Below are positions 1 through 9,706 of a DNA stretch of 64,000 nucleotides, piece after piece. The DNA comes from an uncultured Bacteroidota bacterium (GTDB taxonomy: Bacteria; Bacteroidota; Bacteroidia; Flavobacteriales; Flavobacteriaceae). Both the position numbers and the translations under genes were made by a program. Under the pieces are notes generated by a model. That model saw only the letters and a program-made list of their open reading frames with translations. It was not told the DNA's origin and searched no databases. Position 1 is the stretch's first letter. Every line of letters begins with the position of its first letter. The stretch lies in NCBI GenBank assembly GCA_902518355.1, contig CABYFY010000009.1, forward strand, positions 1 through 64,000, written 5' to 3'.

Positions 1-3000
1 AAATTGTATAATTTTCCTGACACCAATTTGGATCCAGTCCCATCACTTGCCATTCTAATAATGCATCACTTACATTTGTTAAATCAATTGGACCCATAAC
101 TACCCAGTTGTCAGGGGTTAGAGCACCAACACCATTGATATATGACGCTGAATTAGCTGATAAATCACTTGTGTCATCACCAAAAGCTTGATAGAACCAA
201 TAATTTCCATCACCATCATTGTCATAGAATGTTTGACAAGTAGTCCATGCAACAGGATCATTGAAATCATTTAGATATGGAAGTGAGTAGCTGCTTGGGC
301 AACTATTTGTTGTCCATGCATCAGGACCATCATTACCATTGTCTGTCCAGTCTGAATAATTATCATCTCCACAAACAGATCTCATTGTAAAATAGTATGT
401 AGTATTTGACTCTAGGCCCGTCAGTGTATGAGGGAATGAATCAAACTCATATACAGTTGCAGTACCATCACCTGGTGTAAATGTAGAAGTACTATATTCA
501 ATTTGATATCCGATAACTCCATCTTGGTTGTTTCCGTCAAATATAGCTCCGTCACCTGTCATTGACCAAGAAGTGATGTCTGGCGCTGGACATGGTCCAG
601 CTGAACATTCTACAAATGGGTATGGACAACCTGAATCACATGTTGTTGTTGAGCCGTCAGTACAGTTAACTTCACCATACGTCCACGCTCCCTCAACTTT
701 ATATGCCCAAGAATCCATGTATTCCCAAGCTTCTCCGGTACCATCAACATCAACATCACCGAATACTTCGATAACACTTCCGCCAAAGTAAAGCTCAATA
801 GCATCATCACCATTTTGTGAAATATCACTACTTGCTTCTAGTACCTGATCGAATCCAGTCATTCCATAAGCTTCCATAGCTTCTGGAGATCTGGCAATTA
901 ATATATGTTGACCAGCAGTAGCTGAACCTTCTGGGAAGAAATACTCTTCACCGTCAGTACCACCTCCGTTGTTAGCAACACCTATTCCATAGTTAGACAG
1001 GTCAGCAATATCTGCAGTAACTAGTACATGTATTGCTTTACCGTCAGAACCAGCACTTGGAACTGTAAAGTCAATGATACCTTGTAGTACCATCATACCA
1101 TCTTCTGAAGCAGCACAACCTACACCATCTCCAGAACAATCTCCAAAGCAGTGTAATAAGTATGTATCACCGTCAAATTCTGGTAGGATTCTATCATTGT
1201 AGTTATTTACATCAGCACACTCTTGGCCGGCTAAGTCTTCTTTAGCTCCCCAGTCACCACCGTCACCAGGTCCGTTTAAGAATGCATAGTTAGATCCAAT
1301 TTGATCTGTATTAACTTCAAGTGTAACTTCATATACACCGTCTCCATCGTCATCAGACATTAGGTGACCTTGTGCATTTCCAAATCCACCACCACCTAAG
1401 TACATACCAGAAGCACCAACGGTGATGTTAGCTGTATCAACAGCAAATGTTACATTGTAAACTTGACCAGGTGTTTCACCAGGACATAAGTTCCAGAATA
1501 CTGTTTCTAATGTCATGTCAGCACCAGCGACTGTAAATGCTCTGTTGGTATATGTACCATCAGTAACTGTACAACCTTCAACAGCTCCGATTGATCCAAA
1601 TTCTTCCTGAACGCTCCATCCGTTAATAGTGAACTTATATTCATAGTCACCATCTTCTAATGCAACTGTTACAGTCCAAATTCCGTCTCCATCATCGTCG
1701 TTCATTGGAGTACAGTCTCCACACCATCCAACAAAGTTACCGTTTAAGTAAACGATATCACTGTCAGCTAATCCTCCAGGATAGTTACTCATGTTTACGT
1801 TGAATGTAACGTCATAAGTAGTTGATGGAGCAGGACATTCGCCTGTACCATTACCTGAACATTCACCAAAGCAGTGTAATAATGTATAATCTTCTTCTCC
1901 TACTGGATCTAAGATTCTATCATCATAGTTGGCTGGATCAGCACAATCTTGACCATTTAAGTTTTCTTTAGTTCCCCAGTCAGATGAACCGTTAGGGCTA
2001 TTAAAGAATACGTAGTTTCCTGTAGTACCAGGTGCTAAAGCAATAGTAGTTTCCCAAACACCGTCACCATCATCATCTGATAATGCGTAAGCGTCAGAAC
2101 CACCAAGAACTCCACCACCAACATAGATACCATTTGCACCTACTTCAATGTTCTCAGTATTTACACTGAATGTAACATTTGTTGTTGCTGCAGGACAAGT
2201 AACAGCAAAGTCAAGTGTATATCCGCTTACAGATCCATCAGAATCAATTTCTACTGTGATTGTACCATCAGTGGAAGTAATTGCCTGACCAGTATGGTCA
2301 CCAGAAGCATTGTATAACTCGTTTCCTGCACCATCTCTGATGATAAGGAAATCATAACCGCCTTCTGTTTGACCTGTAACCGTTACAGTTACTTCTCCAC
2401 CAGGATTAGAAGCGCTAAATAATGTACCTGATTCATTGTTACCGTAAGTATATGAATAAGTTTCATCACATGCTAAGTCCGGAGGCATAATAGATTCAGT
2501 AGCAAATAAAATTTGCTGAATGTCAATAATACCAGCTGAAGCAACTGGTCCATCACCTGGATTTTCAACCAGTTGAAGCCACCAATTTGCTTGAGTGCCA
2601 TTCCAGTTTGTTAAAGCAGTAAGGTCTAACTCATATGTTTGAGCAACACCATCGTTTGCTACCATATCCCTAGTTGAATACTCATTTCCACCACTGGGTG
2701 AAACAAGCGTTAACTTATTCTTTGGTGAATTATTTACCAGCGTTACCTGTGCATATTTATACGTATCAGCATCAACACTATAAAGGCCTGTCTGCTCCAG
2801 CTTTGGATATGGGCTCTGTGCGGCGATGTCTAAATGTAATTCACCAGCTACTGGCTGTGTAAGTGTAATCCCATTGACACCAGAAAAACCTTCGCTATCA
2901 GAAGTATCATCAAATGTATAATCAACTCTAGGAGTAGCAGGAATTGATTCTACAATTTCAATATGATCAATCAAAATATTACCTGCAAAGGTCTGATTGT

Positions 3001-3469
3001 TAACTCCATTACCTTTTTTAAACCTAAAAATTATTTCACTAATTGTTCCAGTCCAATTTGAATTTGCACCTACATTAATATAATGAGTTACAAAATCTGA
3101 ATCATTTGCAGAAAGCGTTTCAAAATTTACATAGCATCCACAACCACCACCTGGTGGTCCAAGAATTGCCTGCATTTTGTTATTAGCAGTTTCATTTTTC
3201 ATTGTAATCGCAATAAAACTACCTAAAGACGTATCAATTCCTGCATCTAAATTTCTAAAATTCGAGTTTGGAGACTCTGCATCTCCATCTCCATCAGCAT
3301 CATTCAGGGTAAAAGTAACATAAGTGTCACCAACTGTTAATGAAGCATAATTTTGTGCAACAAAGCCATGATCAGTTCCGTTAAAATCCCAAGGTGGACC
3401 ATCTTGAGCAAATAAGCTTAAATTGAAAACCATCAAAAAAGCTACAACGATTGAGTAAAGTTTTTTCAT
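1..3469 (-). CDS. Giant multidomain secreted surface protein, partial (C-terminus beyond window)
   Basis: An open frame of 1,156 codons runs from an ATG at 3469 to the window edge with no stop, so the C-terminus is missing. A signal peptide (about 1-21, ending LSLFAQ) is followed by two CBM-like beta-sandwich regions (about 24-175 and 180-325). Next come a CUB-like domain (about 332-425), two paralogous modules (about 430-538 and 670-780, both with DDDGDG and LLHCFG motifs) separated by a different E-set-like module (about 550-665). A lamin-tail-like domain (about 795-930), a fibronectin III domain (about 962-1055) and the start of a choice-of-anchor J domain (from about 1057) complete it. 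It is the last visible gene of the PUL operon, 31 bp after the CBM gene. A role in binding glycan at the cell surface is inferred. A T9SS signal is expected but unseen. Confidence 0.8.
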   Translation of the reverse strand, partial: MKKLYSIVVAFLMVFNLSLFAQDGPPWDFNGTDHGFVAQNYASLTVGDTYVTFTLNDADGDGDAESPNSNFRNLDAGIDTSLGSFIAITMKNETANNKMQAILGPPGGGCGCYVNFETLSANDSDFVTHYINVGANSNWTGTISEIIFRFKKGNGVNNQTFAGNILIDHIEIVESIPATPRVDYTFDDTSDSEGFSGVNGITLTQPVAGELHLDIAAQSPYPKLEQTGLYSVDADTYKYAQVTLVNNSPKNKLTLVSPSGGNEYSTRDMVANDGVAQTYELDLTALTNWNGTQANWWLQLVENPGDGPVASAGIIDIQQILFATESIMPPDLACDETYSYTYGNNESGTLFSASNPGGEVTVTVTGQTEGGYDFLIIRDGAGNELYNASGDHTGQAITSTDGTITVEIDSDGSVSGYTLDFAVTCPAATTNVTFSVNTENIEVGANGIYVGGGVLGGSDAYALSDDDGDGVWETTIALAPGTTGNYVFFNSPNGSSDWGTKENLNGQDCADPANYDDRILDPVGEEDYTLLHCFGECSGNGTGECPAPSTTYDVTFNVNMSNYPGGLADSDIVYLNGNFVGWCGDCTPMNDDDGDGIWTVTVALEDGDYEYKFTINGWSVQEEFGSIGAVEGCTVTDGTYTNRAFTVAGADMTLETVFWNLCPGETPGQVYNVTFAVDTANITVGASGMYLGGGGFGNAQGHLMSDDDGDGVYEVTLEVNTDQIGSNYAFLNGPGDGGDWGAKEDLAGQECADVNNYNDRILPEFDGDTYLLHCFGDCSGDGVGCAASEDGMMVLQGIIDFTVPSAGSDGKAIHVLVTADIADLSNYGIGVANNGGGTDGEEYFFPEGSATAGQHILIARSPEAMEAYGMTGFDQVLEASSDISQNGDDAIELYFGGSVIEVFGDVDVDGTGEAWEYMDSWAYKVEGAWTYGEVNCTDGSTTTCDSGCPYPFVECSAGPCPAPDITSWSMTGDGAIFDGNNQDGVIGYQIEYSTSTFTPGDGTATVYEFDSFPHTLTGLESNTTYYFTMRSVCGDDNYSDWTDNGNDGPDAWTTNSCPSSYSLPYLNDFNDPVAWTTCQTFYDNDGDGNYWFYQAFGDDTSDLSANSASYINGVGALTPDNWVVMGPIDLTNVSDALLEWQVMGLDPNWCQENYTI

Positions 3470-3500
3470 GTGTAAAAATTTTTATATTTAATTTAATGAT

Positions 3501-4037
3501 TTATTTTGAGATTGATACATCATCTAAGAAAAATTCTGTTCCCTCAGTCATGTACCAAAATCTAATTGCTTGATTTGAGCTATTAGACTTTAGGTTAAAA
3601 GTGTGTGAATATTTTGTCCAATCTTCAGTAAGGGCAAAATCCTTTCCTTGATAACTTCCTTGAACATCAGATTGAATCACTAATTTCATTTTTCCTCCTC
3701 CATCTTTGTTCTTCGCATGAAAAGTTATTGTAACCGCATCTCCTTCTTTTCCTTTAAACTTTTGATTGAATTGTGAGCTTAGATGATAACCCTTTTCACC
3801 CAATCTATGAGTTTGTACTTTGAGGGCTTTTTTACTGCCCGGGTTTGTATCAAAATCCTCCACAGAAAATGTGGCATCAGCTCCTTTACGTGTAACGTCA
3901 TTCCACCACCAAAACTTACCCTCGGGGCTTACTCCTTCCAAATTTGAATTCTTTAATTCTAGTGTTTTTTGAGAAAATAAGTCAGCGTAAAAGAAGACTA
4001 TAAGAACTGTTAAAATAAATTTAATTGTTAGTTTCAT
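3501..4037 (-). CDS. Secreted stand-alone carbohydrate-binding module (CBM4/9-like)
   Basis: This 178-residue protein has a signal peptide (about 1-22, ending DLFSQ) and a single CBM4/9-like beta-sandwich filling the rest. It has no catalytic domain and no sorting domain. It is clearly paralogous to the N-terminal module of the GH30 enzyme at 11075-13231: both carry QSDV-GSYQG, YSHTF, RFWYM and a terminal FLDDVSIS/FLDEVSIS. It sits 25 bp after the beta-helix gene in the PUL operon. It probably binds the same glycan as the GH30 enzyme, either in the periplasm or after release; this is inference. With no T9SS domain or lipobox, its final location is uncertain. Confidence 0.8.
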   Translation of the reverse strand: MKLTIKFILTVLIVFFYADLFSQKTLELKNSNLEGVSPEGKFWWWNDVTRKGADATFSVEDFDTNPGSKKALKVQTHRLGEKGYHLSSQFNQKFKGKEGDAVTITFHAKNKDGGGKMKLVIQSDVQGSYQGKDFALTEDWTKYSHTFNLKSNSSNQAIRFWYMTEGTEFFLDDVSISK

Positions 4038-4062
4038 AATTGATTTTTTAGTTTATATAATT

Positions 4063-6570
4063 TTATTGTTTTATTAATCTTAAAGTTTTTAATTGTCCTG
4101 TATTGATATCTTGAATTCTTATAAAGTAAATCCCCGTTTCTAGGTTTGACATATTTAAAGAAAGTCTGTCATTTTCAAAATCATTTATAACATTTATTTC
4201 ATAATTTTTACCTAGTAAATCAAACAGAGATATTGTAGAGTTCGAATATACATTTTGAATGTTAAGTATGTCTTTGACAGGATTCGGATACACAAACATA
4301 TTTTCAAAATTATTTTCCGAAATAGAAAGCGGGTCAAAAACAGTAACCTCAACTTGTGTACTTGCAGAATTTCCTGAATTATCAGAGGCTGTAAAAGTGA
4401 CAAAATATACTCCAACTGCTGATGTGTCAACATTATGAGAAACGTCATAACTTATGTCGCTATCACAATTGTCATTTACTGTTGGTAGTTCAATATCATT
4501 TACATCAAAAGTTGAATTTATTTCATATTCATAACTACATCCTGACCCTCCACAATCTGACAATTCAATTACCGGTGGTGTTGTGTCATTTGAACATTCA
4601 TTAGTGCTAAACTCATATGCTCCGATATCAACTATATCTCCAGAATTTTCAAAATCAACCGCTGGAGAGCCTTCGGAAACAAGTGAGAAATCATCTATGT
4701 AATAGCTAGCACCAACACCACCTTGTACAGGTGGTCCTTTCACATACAAAAAGAAATTATTTGAAATATTATGTGTAAAATCTGCAGTTAATAAAGTCCA
4801 TTCTTGATCAGTGACCTCAATAGCTTCGGTTAAATTATAATACTCATTTTGATCGGTATCCTTTATTGTTAACTGAGATGTGCCAGTCTCGCCATAAGCT
4901 AATTTAACCCAAACATAAAATGTGTATGTTTCGTCCTGATCAAGTAGATTATTTAATACGATTCTTGGGCTATGCCAATTTGCTGTCCTGTCTGTTGTAA
5001 ATAAGCTTCTTTCACCCGACAATGATTGTTCAGATGTTGTTTCAATTGTTGCACCAAATGCTGTCCAACCTCCAGTTGCATTTTCAAAACTTGTTGACGC
5101 AATAGCGCTTGCCGAAACCGGTCTTGGATTGCCGTTAATATCATGACTAGGGCTATAGCTTGGATTTCCAGCATTTATTGCAGGAGAACCTTCCATTAAA
5201 GAAAAATCTGTCCCTTCAATTGTCAATGGGCCATTCACAGTTTCAGGTGCCGAGTTGAACATAGGGTCGACATCGATAAGATTATTACTTTCAGTTGCCG
5301 GCCATGCATAAGTTCCATTAACAATTATATTGTCAACAGCCACTCTTGTACCATAAACATTATTTAGCTGAAGGGCTGAAAACTCATTGTCTCTGGTCAT
5401 TATAATGTTATTTACCACAGTAGCATTTAATACATGGTTGGCTTTTATTCCGCCTACTTTTTGTCCTCTGTGTGCTGGATTACCTTCTGCTTCAGAAATG
5501 TCTTGTATAATCTCATGAACACCATTATAGTAAAGTGTATTATTTTGATAAATCGCCGAGGCTGAGTGTGAATGGTCAAAATTAATTCCGTTTTTACCAT
5601 TGTTTAAACACAAGTTGTTTTCAAATAAAAATGTGCCAGCATATTCTGGATCACTTCTAGTTACATAAATACCTTGACCGTCCCAAATTGATTGAAAATT
5701 TGCCGTACCATAATTTGGATTGTTGTTTCCTGAGTTGTCTGGAAGTTGTGTAACATAAAATCGAATTCTATTCCAATTATTATAAACAACATTTCCTCTA
5801 ATTATCATTTTAATATCGTCCGTGTTATCCCCAGAAACAGCAACAGATTCAGCTAGAACAATTGCACTTGATGCTGAAGAAGTCCACCAATTTGAATTAT
5901 ATACTATGTTGTTTTCTATTAAAATATGATCACTGTCATTGAATCTAATTGCAGAACCACACGTGTCGTGAACAATATTATTTCTTATTATGATATTGTG
6001 GTGGGCTCCATAGCCACCCCAAATTCCTTTTCCTGAAAAATATGAATGGTTATAGTTTGTAGAATCATCTTCGTCTTCAGCCACTTCAATTTTATAATCT
6101 CTATCTGCCTCAGCCATTTCATAATTAATATCTTGTGCAGGACCCTCAACTTCAAAGCCTTCAACTATTATATAATTCATATTATTAGAAATAACTATTC
6201 CACCTCTTCCGTCAAATTGAATCTTTGGAAGGTGACCAGGATAATTACGCAAAGTAATATAAGCGCCCTCAGAACCAGATTTATTTATAGTAACCACGTG
6301 CTGATTGTCCATATTAGTATTAGTTGAAGGATCTACATTACCATAATTTTCATTTTGGTAAATACCATCCATAACATAGACTGTCCCACCGGCGCTTACC
6401 ATTGAAATTCCTTTATTTATTGTTTTAAAAGGTGCTTCAAGTGTGCCTGAATTATTATCTGATCCATTTGAGTCTGAGACATAAAAATCCTGTGCAATTA
6501 TAAACTGCGTGCTTGTAAACATTAATATAAAACACACCCACAATACTTTATAAGATTTTGAAATCATCAT
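4063..6570 (-). CDS. Secreted right-handed beta-helix protein with nested CBM and T9SS sorting domain
   Basis: The 835-residue protein starts with a signal peptide (about 1-26). Its N-terminal FYVSDSNGSD...GGTVYV block is typical of pectate-lyase-like parallel beta-helix proteins (DUF1565, PL6/PL9-like, some glycosidases). Helix coils with repeated NNI/NNIVY ladders run to about residue 470. The usual closing motif of such helices is split: DINGNPRP at 477-484 and VDIGAYEF at 647-654, with a CBM4/9-like domain (about 490-632) between them. An HYR/DUF5011-like domain (about 663-746) and a T9SS sorting domain (about 757-835, YPNP) follow. It lies 2 bp after a sulfatase gene in the PUL operon. 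Lyase or glycosidase activity is likely, but the family and catalytic residues cannot be fixed by eye. Confidence 0.82.
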   Translation of the reverse strand: MMISKSYKVLWVCFILMFTSTQFIIAQDFYVSDSNGSDNNSGTLEAPFKTINKGISMVSAGGTVYVMDGIYQNENYGNVDPSTNTNMDNQHVVTINKSGSEGAYITLRNYPGHLPKIQFDGRGGIVISNNMNYIIVEGFEVEGPAQDINYEMAEADRDYKIEVAEDEDDSTNYNHSYFSGKGIWGGYGAHHNIIIRNNIVHDTCGSAIRFNDSDHILIENNIVYNSNWWTSSASSAIVLAESVAVSGDNTDDIKMIIRGNVVYNNWNRIRFYVTQLPDNSGNNNPNYGTANFQSIWDGQGIYVTRSDPEYAGTFLFENNLCLNNGKNGINFDHSHSASAIYQNNTLYYNGVHEIIQDISEAEGNPAHRGQKVGGIKANHVLNATVVNNIIMTRDNEFSALQLNNVYGTRVAVDNIIVNGTYAWPATESNNLIDVDPMFNSAPETVNGPLTIEGTDFSLMEGSPAINAGNPSYSPSHDINGNPRPVSASAIASTSFENATGGWTAFGATIETTSEQSLSGERSLFTTDRTANWHSPRIVLNNLLDQDETYTFYVWVKLAYGETGTSQLTIKDTDQNEYYNLTEAIEVTDQEWTLLTADFTHNISNNFFLYVKGPPVQGGVGASYYIDDFSLVSEGSPAVDFENSGDIVDIGAYEFSTNECSNDTTPPVIELSDCGGSGCSYEYEINSTFDVNDIELPTVNDNCDSDISYDVSHNVDTSAVGVYFVTFTASDNSGNSASTQVEVTVFDPLSISENNFENMFVYPNPVKDILNIQNVYSNSTISLFDLLGKNYEINVINDFENDRLSLNMSNLETGIYFIRIQDINTGQLKTLRLIKQ

Positions 6571-6572
6571 AG

Positions 6573-8012
6573 TTAATTTGATTGATTTTGAAACGGATCC
6601 TTATTTACATAATTTCGCATCTCTTCTAATTTAATACTATATTTTTTAATAAGCTCTTTGCTTTCAGGTAAATTAGAAATGTCAATATTTTGCTTTTTAT
6701 CATTTGTCATTTCATAAAGCATATTTCCCAGAAATTTATTGCCTTCAACAAACTCTGTGTAGGCATAATTTTTATCAATAACTGCTTCCCCTTGCTTATA
6801 CCTTGTATAAATTTCATCTTTCAAAATAATTTCCGGGTTTTTAAGAACAGGTGTTAAGCTTTTTCCTTGTAAATAATTCGGGGGAGTTATTCCTGTAAGC
6901 TCACAAAGAGTTGGATAAATATCAACCAGCTCAGTAAAAGAGTTTGTTTCTTCACTGGAATCAAACTTAGGAGATGATATTATTAATGGAATTTGAACTG
7001 CTTCATAAAATGTACTATGCTTACACCAAAAACCATGTTCACCTAAAAAGTATCCGTGATCACTCCACAAAATTATTGTGGTATTTTCCCTTAAACCGGC
7101 TTCTTCTAATCCCTCAATTAATTTTCCGATCATTGCATCCATGTATGATACACTCGCATAATAACCGTGAATCAAATCCTTTGATAATTCATTGTCAAGT
7201 TGACCTTCTGCGGGAATCCCAAGATAATTTTTTCTTAGTTCAGCTGAATTATGTTGCGCTTCAATTGCTATGTCAGGGGAATTTAAAGGCTGAAATGTAT
7301 TATCTGCTAATTTTATTTTATCGTGGTCATACATATCCCAATACTTTTTGGGCTGTATGAAAGGAAGGTGTGGAGAAACATATCCAATTGCCATGAAAAA
7401 AGGTTTTCCATTGTTACTAAATTGCTTAAACTTTTCAATTGCCTTTAGTGTAATTTTTCCATCATTATATGCAAAGTCGTCTACGTCAGGATATTCAATG
7501 ATTGGATTTTTCTTGCCATACTCACCTGTTTCAGCATTATCTCGTAATCTTATAGATTCTGGATCCTGAAAATCAGCTTGAGCTGCACCGTTGTCTTTTT
7601 CTGTCCAATGATCTGCAAAATCGTCATTGTGATGGTAAATCTTTCCATATGAAATAGTTTCATATCCATTTTCTTTAAAAATCTGATTAAGCGGAATTGC
7701 ATCTGGAGCGTCAACTGAAGCTCGAGTTGAGAAATCATTAAATCTCTTCTCGCTTGGTCTTATGCCAGTCATAATACTTGCTCTACTTGCACCGCATACT
7801 GCAATATTTGTAAAAGCATTATTAAATTGTACACCCTCAGAAGCTAGCTTATCCATGTAAGGCGTAATCATTTTCTCATTTTCATAATTATAAGAATTCA
7901 TAGTTGGCCTTAGATCATCAATTGAAATAAAAAGTATGTTGTGTTTTTTTTCAACATGATAATTGCATGATATTAGAAATACTCCTGTGATGATTACAAA
8001 TATTTTTTTCAT
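6573..8012 (-). CDS. Lipoprotein sulfatase, family S1 (iduronate-2-sulfatase-like, possibly S1_7)
   Basis: The 479-residue protein is a type I sulfatase. A lipobox ends at Cys16 (FLISC), so it should be a lipoprotein. The metal-binding DD pair is at 32-33, and the formylglycine motif is Cys73-G-A-S-Arg77, which fits C-x-(P/A)-x-R. The segment after the motif (GIRPSEKR-NDF, then GYETISYGKIYH) resembles iduronate-2-sulfatase-like enzymes, so S1_7 is the best guess. It is probably periplasmic or surface-attached and removes sulfate esters from the PUL substrate. It needs a formylglycine-generating enzyme (anSME or FGE), and none is encoded in this window. It is one of three adjacent sulfatase genes with gaps of a few bases, which suggests different sulfate positions on one glycan. 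Confidence 0.92.
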   Translation of the reverse strand: MKKIFVIITGVFLISCNYHVEKKHNILFISIDDLRPTMNSYNYENEKMITPYMDKLASEGVQFNNAFTNIAVCGASRASIMTGIRPSEKRFNDFSTRASVDAPDAIPLNQIFKENGYETISYGKIYHHNDDFADHWTEKDNGAAQADFQDPESIRLRDNAETGEYGKKNPIIEYPDVDDFAYNDGKITLKAIEKFKQFSNNGKPFFMAIGYVSPHLPFIQPKKYWDMYDHDKIKLADNTFQPLNSPDIAIEAQHNSAELRKNYLGIPAEGQLDNELSKDLIHGYYASVSYMDAMIGKLIEGLEEAGLRENTTIILWSDHGYFLGEHGFWCKHSTFYEAVQIPLIISSPKFDSSEETNSFTELVDIYPTLCELTGITPPNYLQGKSLTPVLKNPEIILKDEIYTRYKQGEAVIDKNYAYTEFVEGNKFLGNMLYEMTNDKKQNIDISNLPESKELIKKYSIKLEEMRNYVNKDPFQNQSN

Positions 8013-8020
8013 TCTTTAAT

Positions 8021-9706
8021 TTAATTTGATGTTATTTCTGATGCTTTATATCCTATTCTTATAGCCCTCGCAACAATTTTTTGTTTGTCTCCAAGCAATA
8101 TAGGTTTGTGATATAAACTCCAGCTATTTGTTCCTATTTGATCTTCAATTTGATAGCCTATGGAAGCTCCATCTGTTATTGAGGTAAGTTCATATAAACC
8201 ATCATCCCTCATTTTAAACTCAACATTTTCTGTCTTTGGCTGAGTAAGCTTTGGCCAAAAAGATTCTACTATTTTATTCTCGGGAATAAATCCTTGATCA
8301 TTGATTTCCTTTTGCCAATTTTCTAAAGCAACTCTAAAATCATTTATCCTCTTAGTATATTTTGGGTCATCAATAATATTGTTTACCTCATACGGATCAG
8401 TTTCAAGATCATAAAACTCCTCAGAAGGTTTTATTTTCATAAATATATATTTTGCATCACCTTCTAACATATCTAAACTATCCAATTGAATAAGTTTAGA
8501 ATTCATAGTAATTCTCTCTCTATATTTATTTCGGTAAATTAAAGGTAGTTCAGGCATAAAGTTTTTAATGTAAACATACCTTCCATCCAAAACCGATCTT
8601 TGCATATCTGTACTTTCGTCAAATCTATCAGCAGTTCCAAATGCATATTTCCTTGGGTTTTCTTCATATTGACCAGCTATTGCCTTACCATCATAATGTT
8701 TTGGAGGTTCGATATTTAAAAGAGATAAAACCGTAGGGCCTAAATCCATCAGAGATACAATTCTATCATCAACTGTTCCAGCATCTATTTTATTTGGATA
8801 TCTAATTATTAAGGGAACATTTAATCCACTATTTCCAACAGCCCTTTTTTGCCTAAGCAGGTTTCCCCCGTGATCGCTCCAAAACATAATAATTGTATTT
8901 TCTAATAATCCGTCTTCCTCTAGTTGACTAATTATCTCACCTACTTTTTCATCCATAGCCTCAATATTAGAGTACTTTCTAGCAATATCATTTCTAACCT
9001 CTGGAATATCTGGAAAATATGATGGAATTTCCACATCTTTAGGGTTGACAGTTAGAGGCATATTGCTCCTTTCCCAAATCCTAGATTCGTGGGTTAACAA
9101 CGTATTCCAAACATAAAAAAATGGTTTGTCTTGTGGTGCATCCCGAAAACTCACGGTTGATGATACTTCATCCCACGCTGTAAACGGGGCATTAAATTGA
9201 TAATCACATTTAAAATTGTTTGCACAATAATATCCATTAGCTCTTAAAATCTCGGTAAATGGTTTTACGTAGGTTGGCGGAACTACCTCATACTCTGGAA
9301 TATTTTTCCCAGCCTTATCAATTACGCCGATATCTTTTCTGTGAGTAACCTGCTCAGGAGTTTTATAATTGTGATGATCTCCCGTTCTCATATTGTGTGC
9401 TCCAAGTCTAGCAGAATACATTCCTGTTATAATTGAAAACCTACTTGGGGCACAGACTCCAACAGTTGAATATGCATTAGTATATCTAACTCCTTCTGCT
9501 GCAAGCTTATCAAGGTTTGGTGTTTTAACCAAATCATTGCCGTATGATCCTAATATAGGTCCCATATCCTCACAACTTATCCATACTACATTAAGTGGTT
9601 TTTGGGTTGTTTTTATATTTTCAGAGCATGAAAAAAATAGAGGAATAATTAGCAATATAAGTTTTGACTTAAGCATATTAATAGTGGAGTTTAATATAGT
9701 CTTCAT
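8021..9706 (-). CDS. Lipoprotein sulfatase, family S1 (heparan sulfamidase-like, possibly S1_8)
   Basis: The 561-residue type I sulfatase has formylglycine motif Cys85-A-P-S-Arg89, CEDMGP near 45-50 for metal binding, and FWSDHGG in the C-terminal half. Its internal layout resembles S1_8 sulfamidase-like enzymes. The start is uncertain: the first ATG (9706) overlaps the upstream gene by 29 bp, while an ATG at 9676 lies just after that gene's stop and puts the lipobox (PLFFSC) closer to the N-terminus. The 9676 start gives 551 residues with the modified cysteine at 75 and is preferred. The last 60 residues or so resemble the chitobiase-like C-terminal extension seen in some marine sulfatases. 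It forms one operon with the sulfatases on both sides. Confidence 0.9.
   Translation of the reverse strand: MKTILNSTINMLKSKLILLIIPLFFSCSENIKTTQKPLNVVWISCEDMGPILGSYGNDLVKTPNLDKLAAEGVRYTNAYSTVGVCAPSRFSIITGMYSARLGAHNMRTGDHHNYKTPEQVTHRKDIGVIDKAGKNIPEYEVVPPTYVKPFTEILRANGYYCANNFKCDYQFNAPFTAWDEVSSTVSFRDAPQDKPFFYVWNTLLTHESRIWERSNMPLTVNPKDVEIPSYFPDIPEVRNDIARKYSNIEAMDEKVGEIISQLEEDGLLENTIIMFWSDHGGNLLRQKRAVGNSGLNVPLIIRYPNKIDAGTVDDRIVSLMDLGPTVLSLLNIEPPKHYDGKAIAGQYEENPRKYAFGTADRFDESTDMQRSVLDGRYVYIKNFMPELPLIYRNKYRERITMNSKLIQLDSLDMLEGDAKYIFMKIKPSEEFYDLETDPYEVNNIIDDPKYTKRINDFRVALENWQKEINDQGFIPENKIVESFWPKLTQPKTENVEFKMRDDGLYELTSITDGASIGYQIEDQIGTNSWSLYHKPILLGDKQKIVARAIRIGYKASEITSN

Noticed and set aside
528-828. 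Overlapping frames on both strands (528-791 plus, 610-828 minus)
   Set aside because: They lie inside the 1,156-codon frame of the giant surface protein, have no start context and show low-complexity translations.
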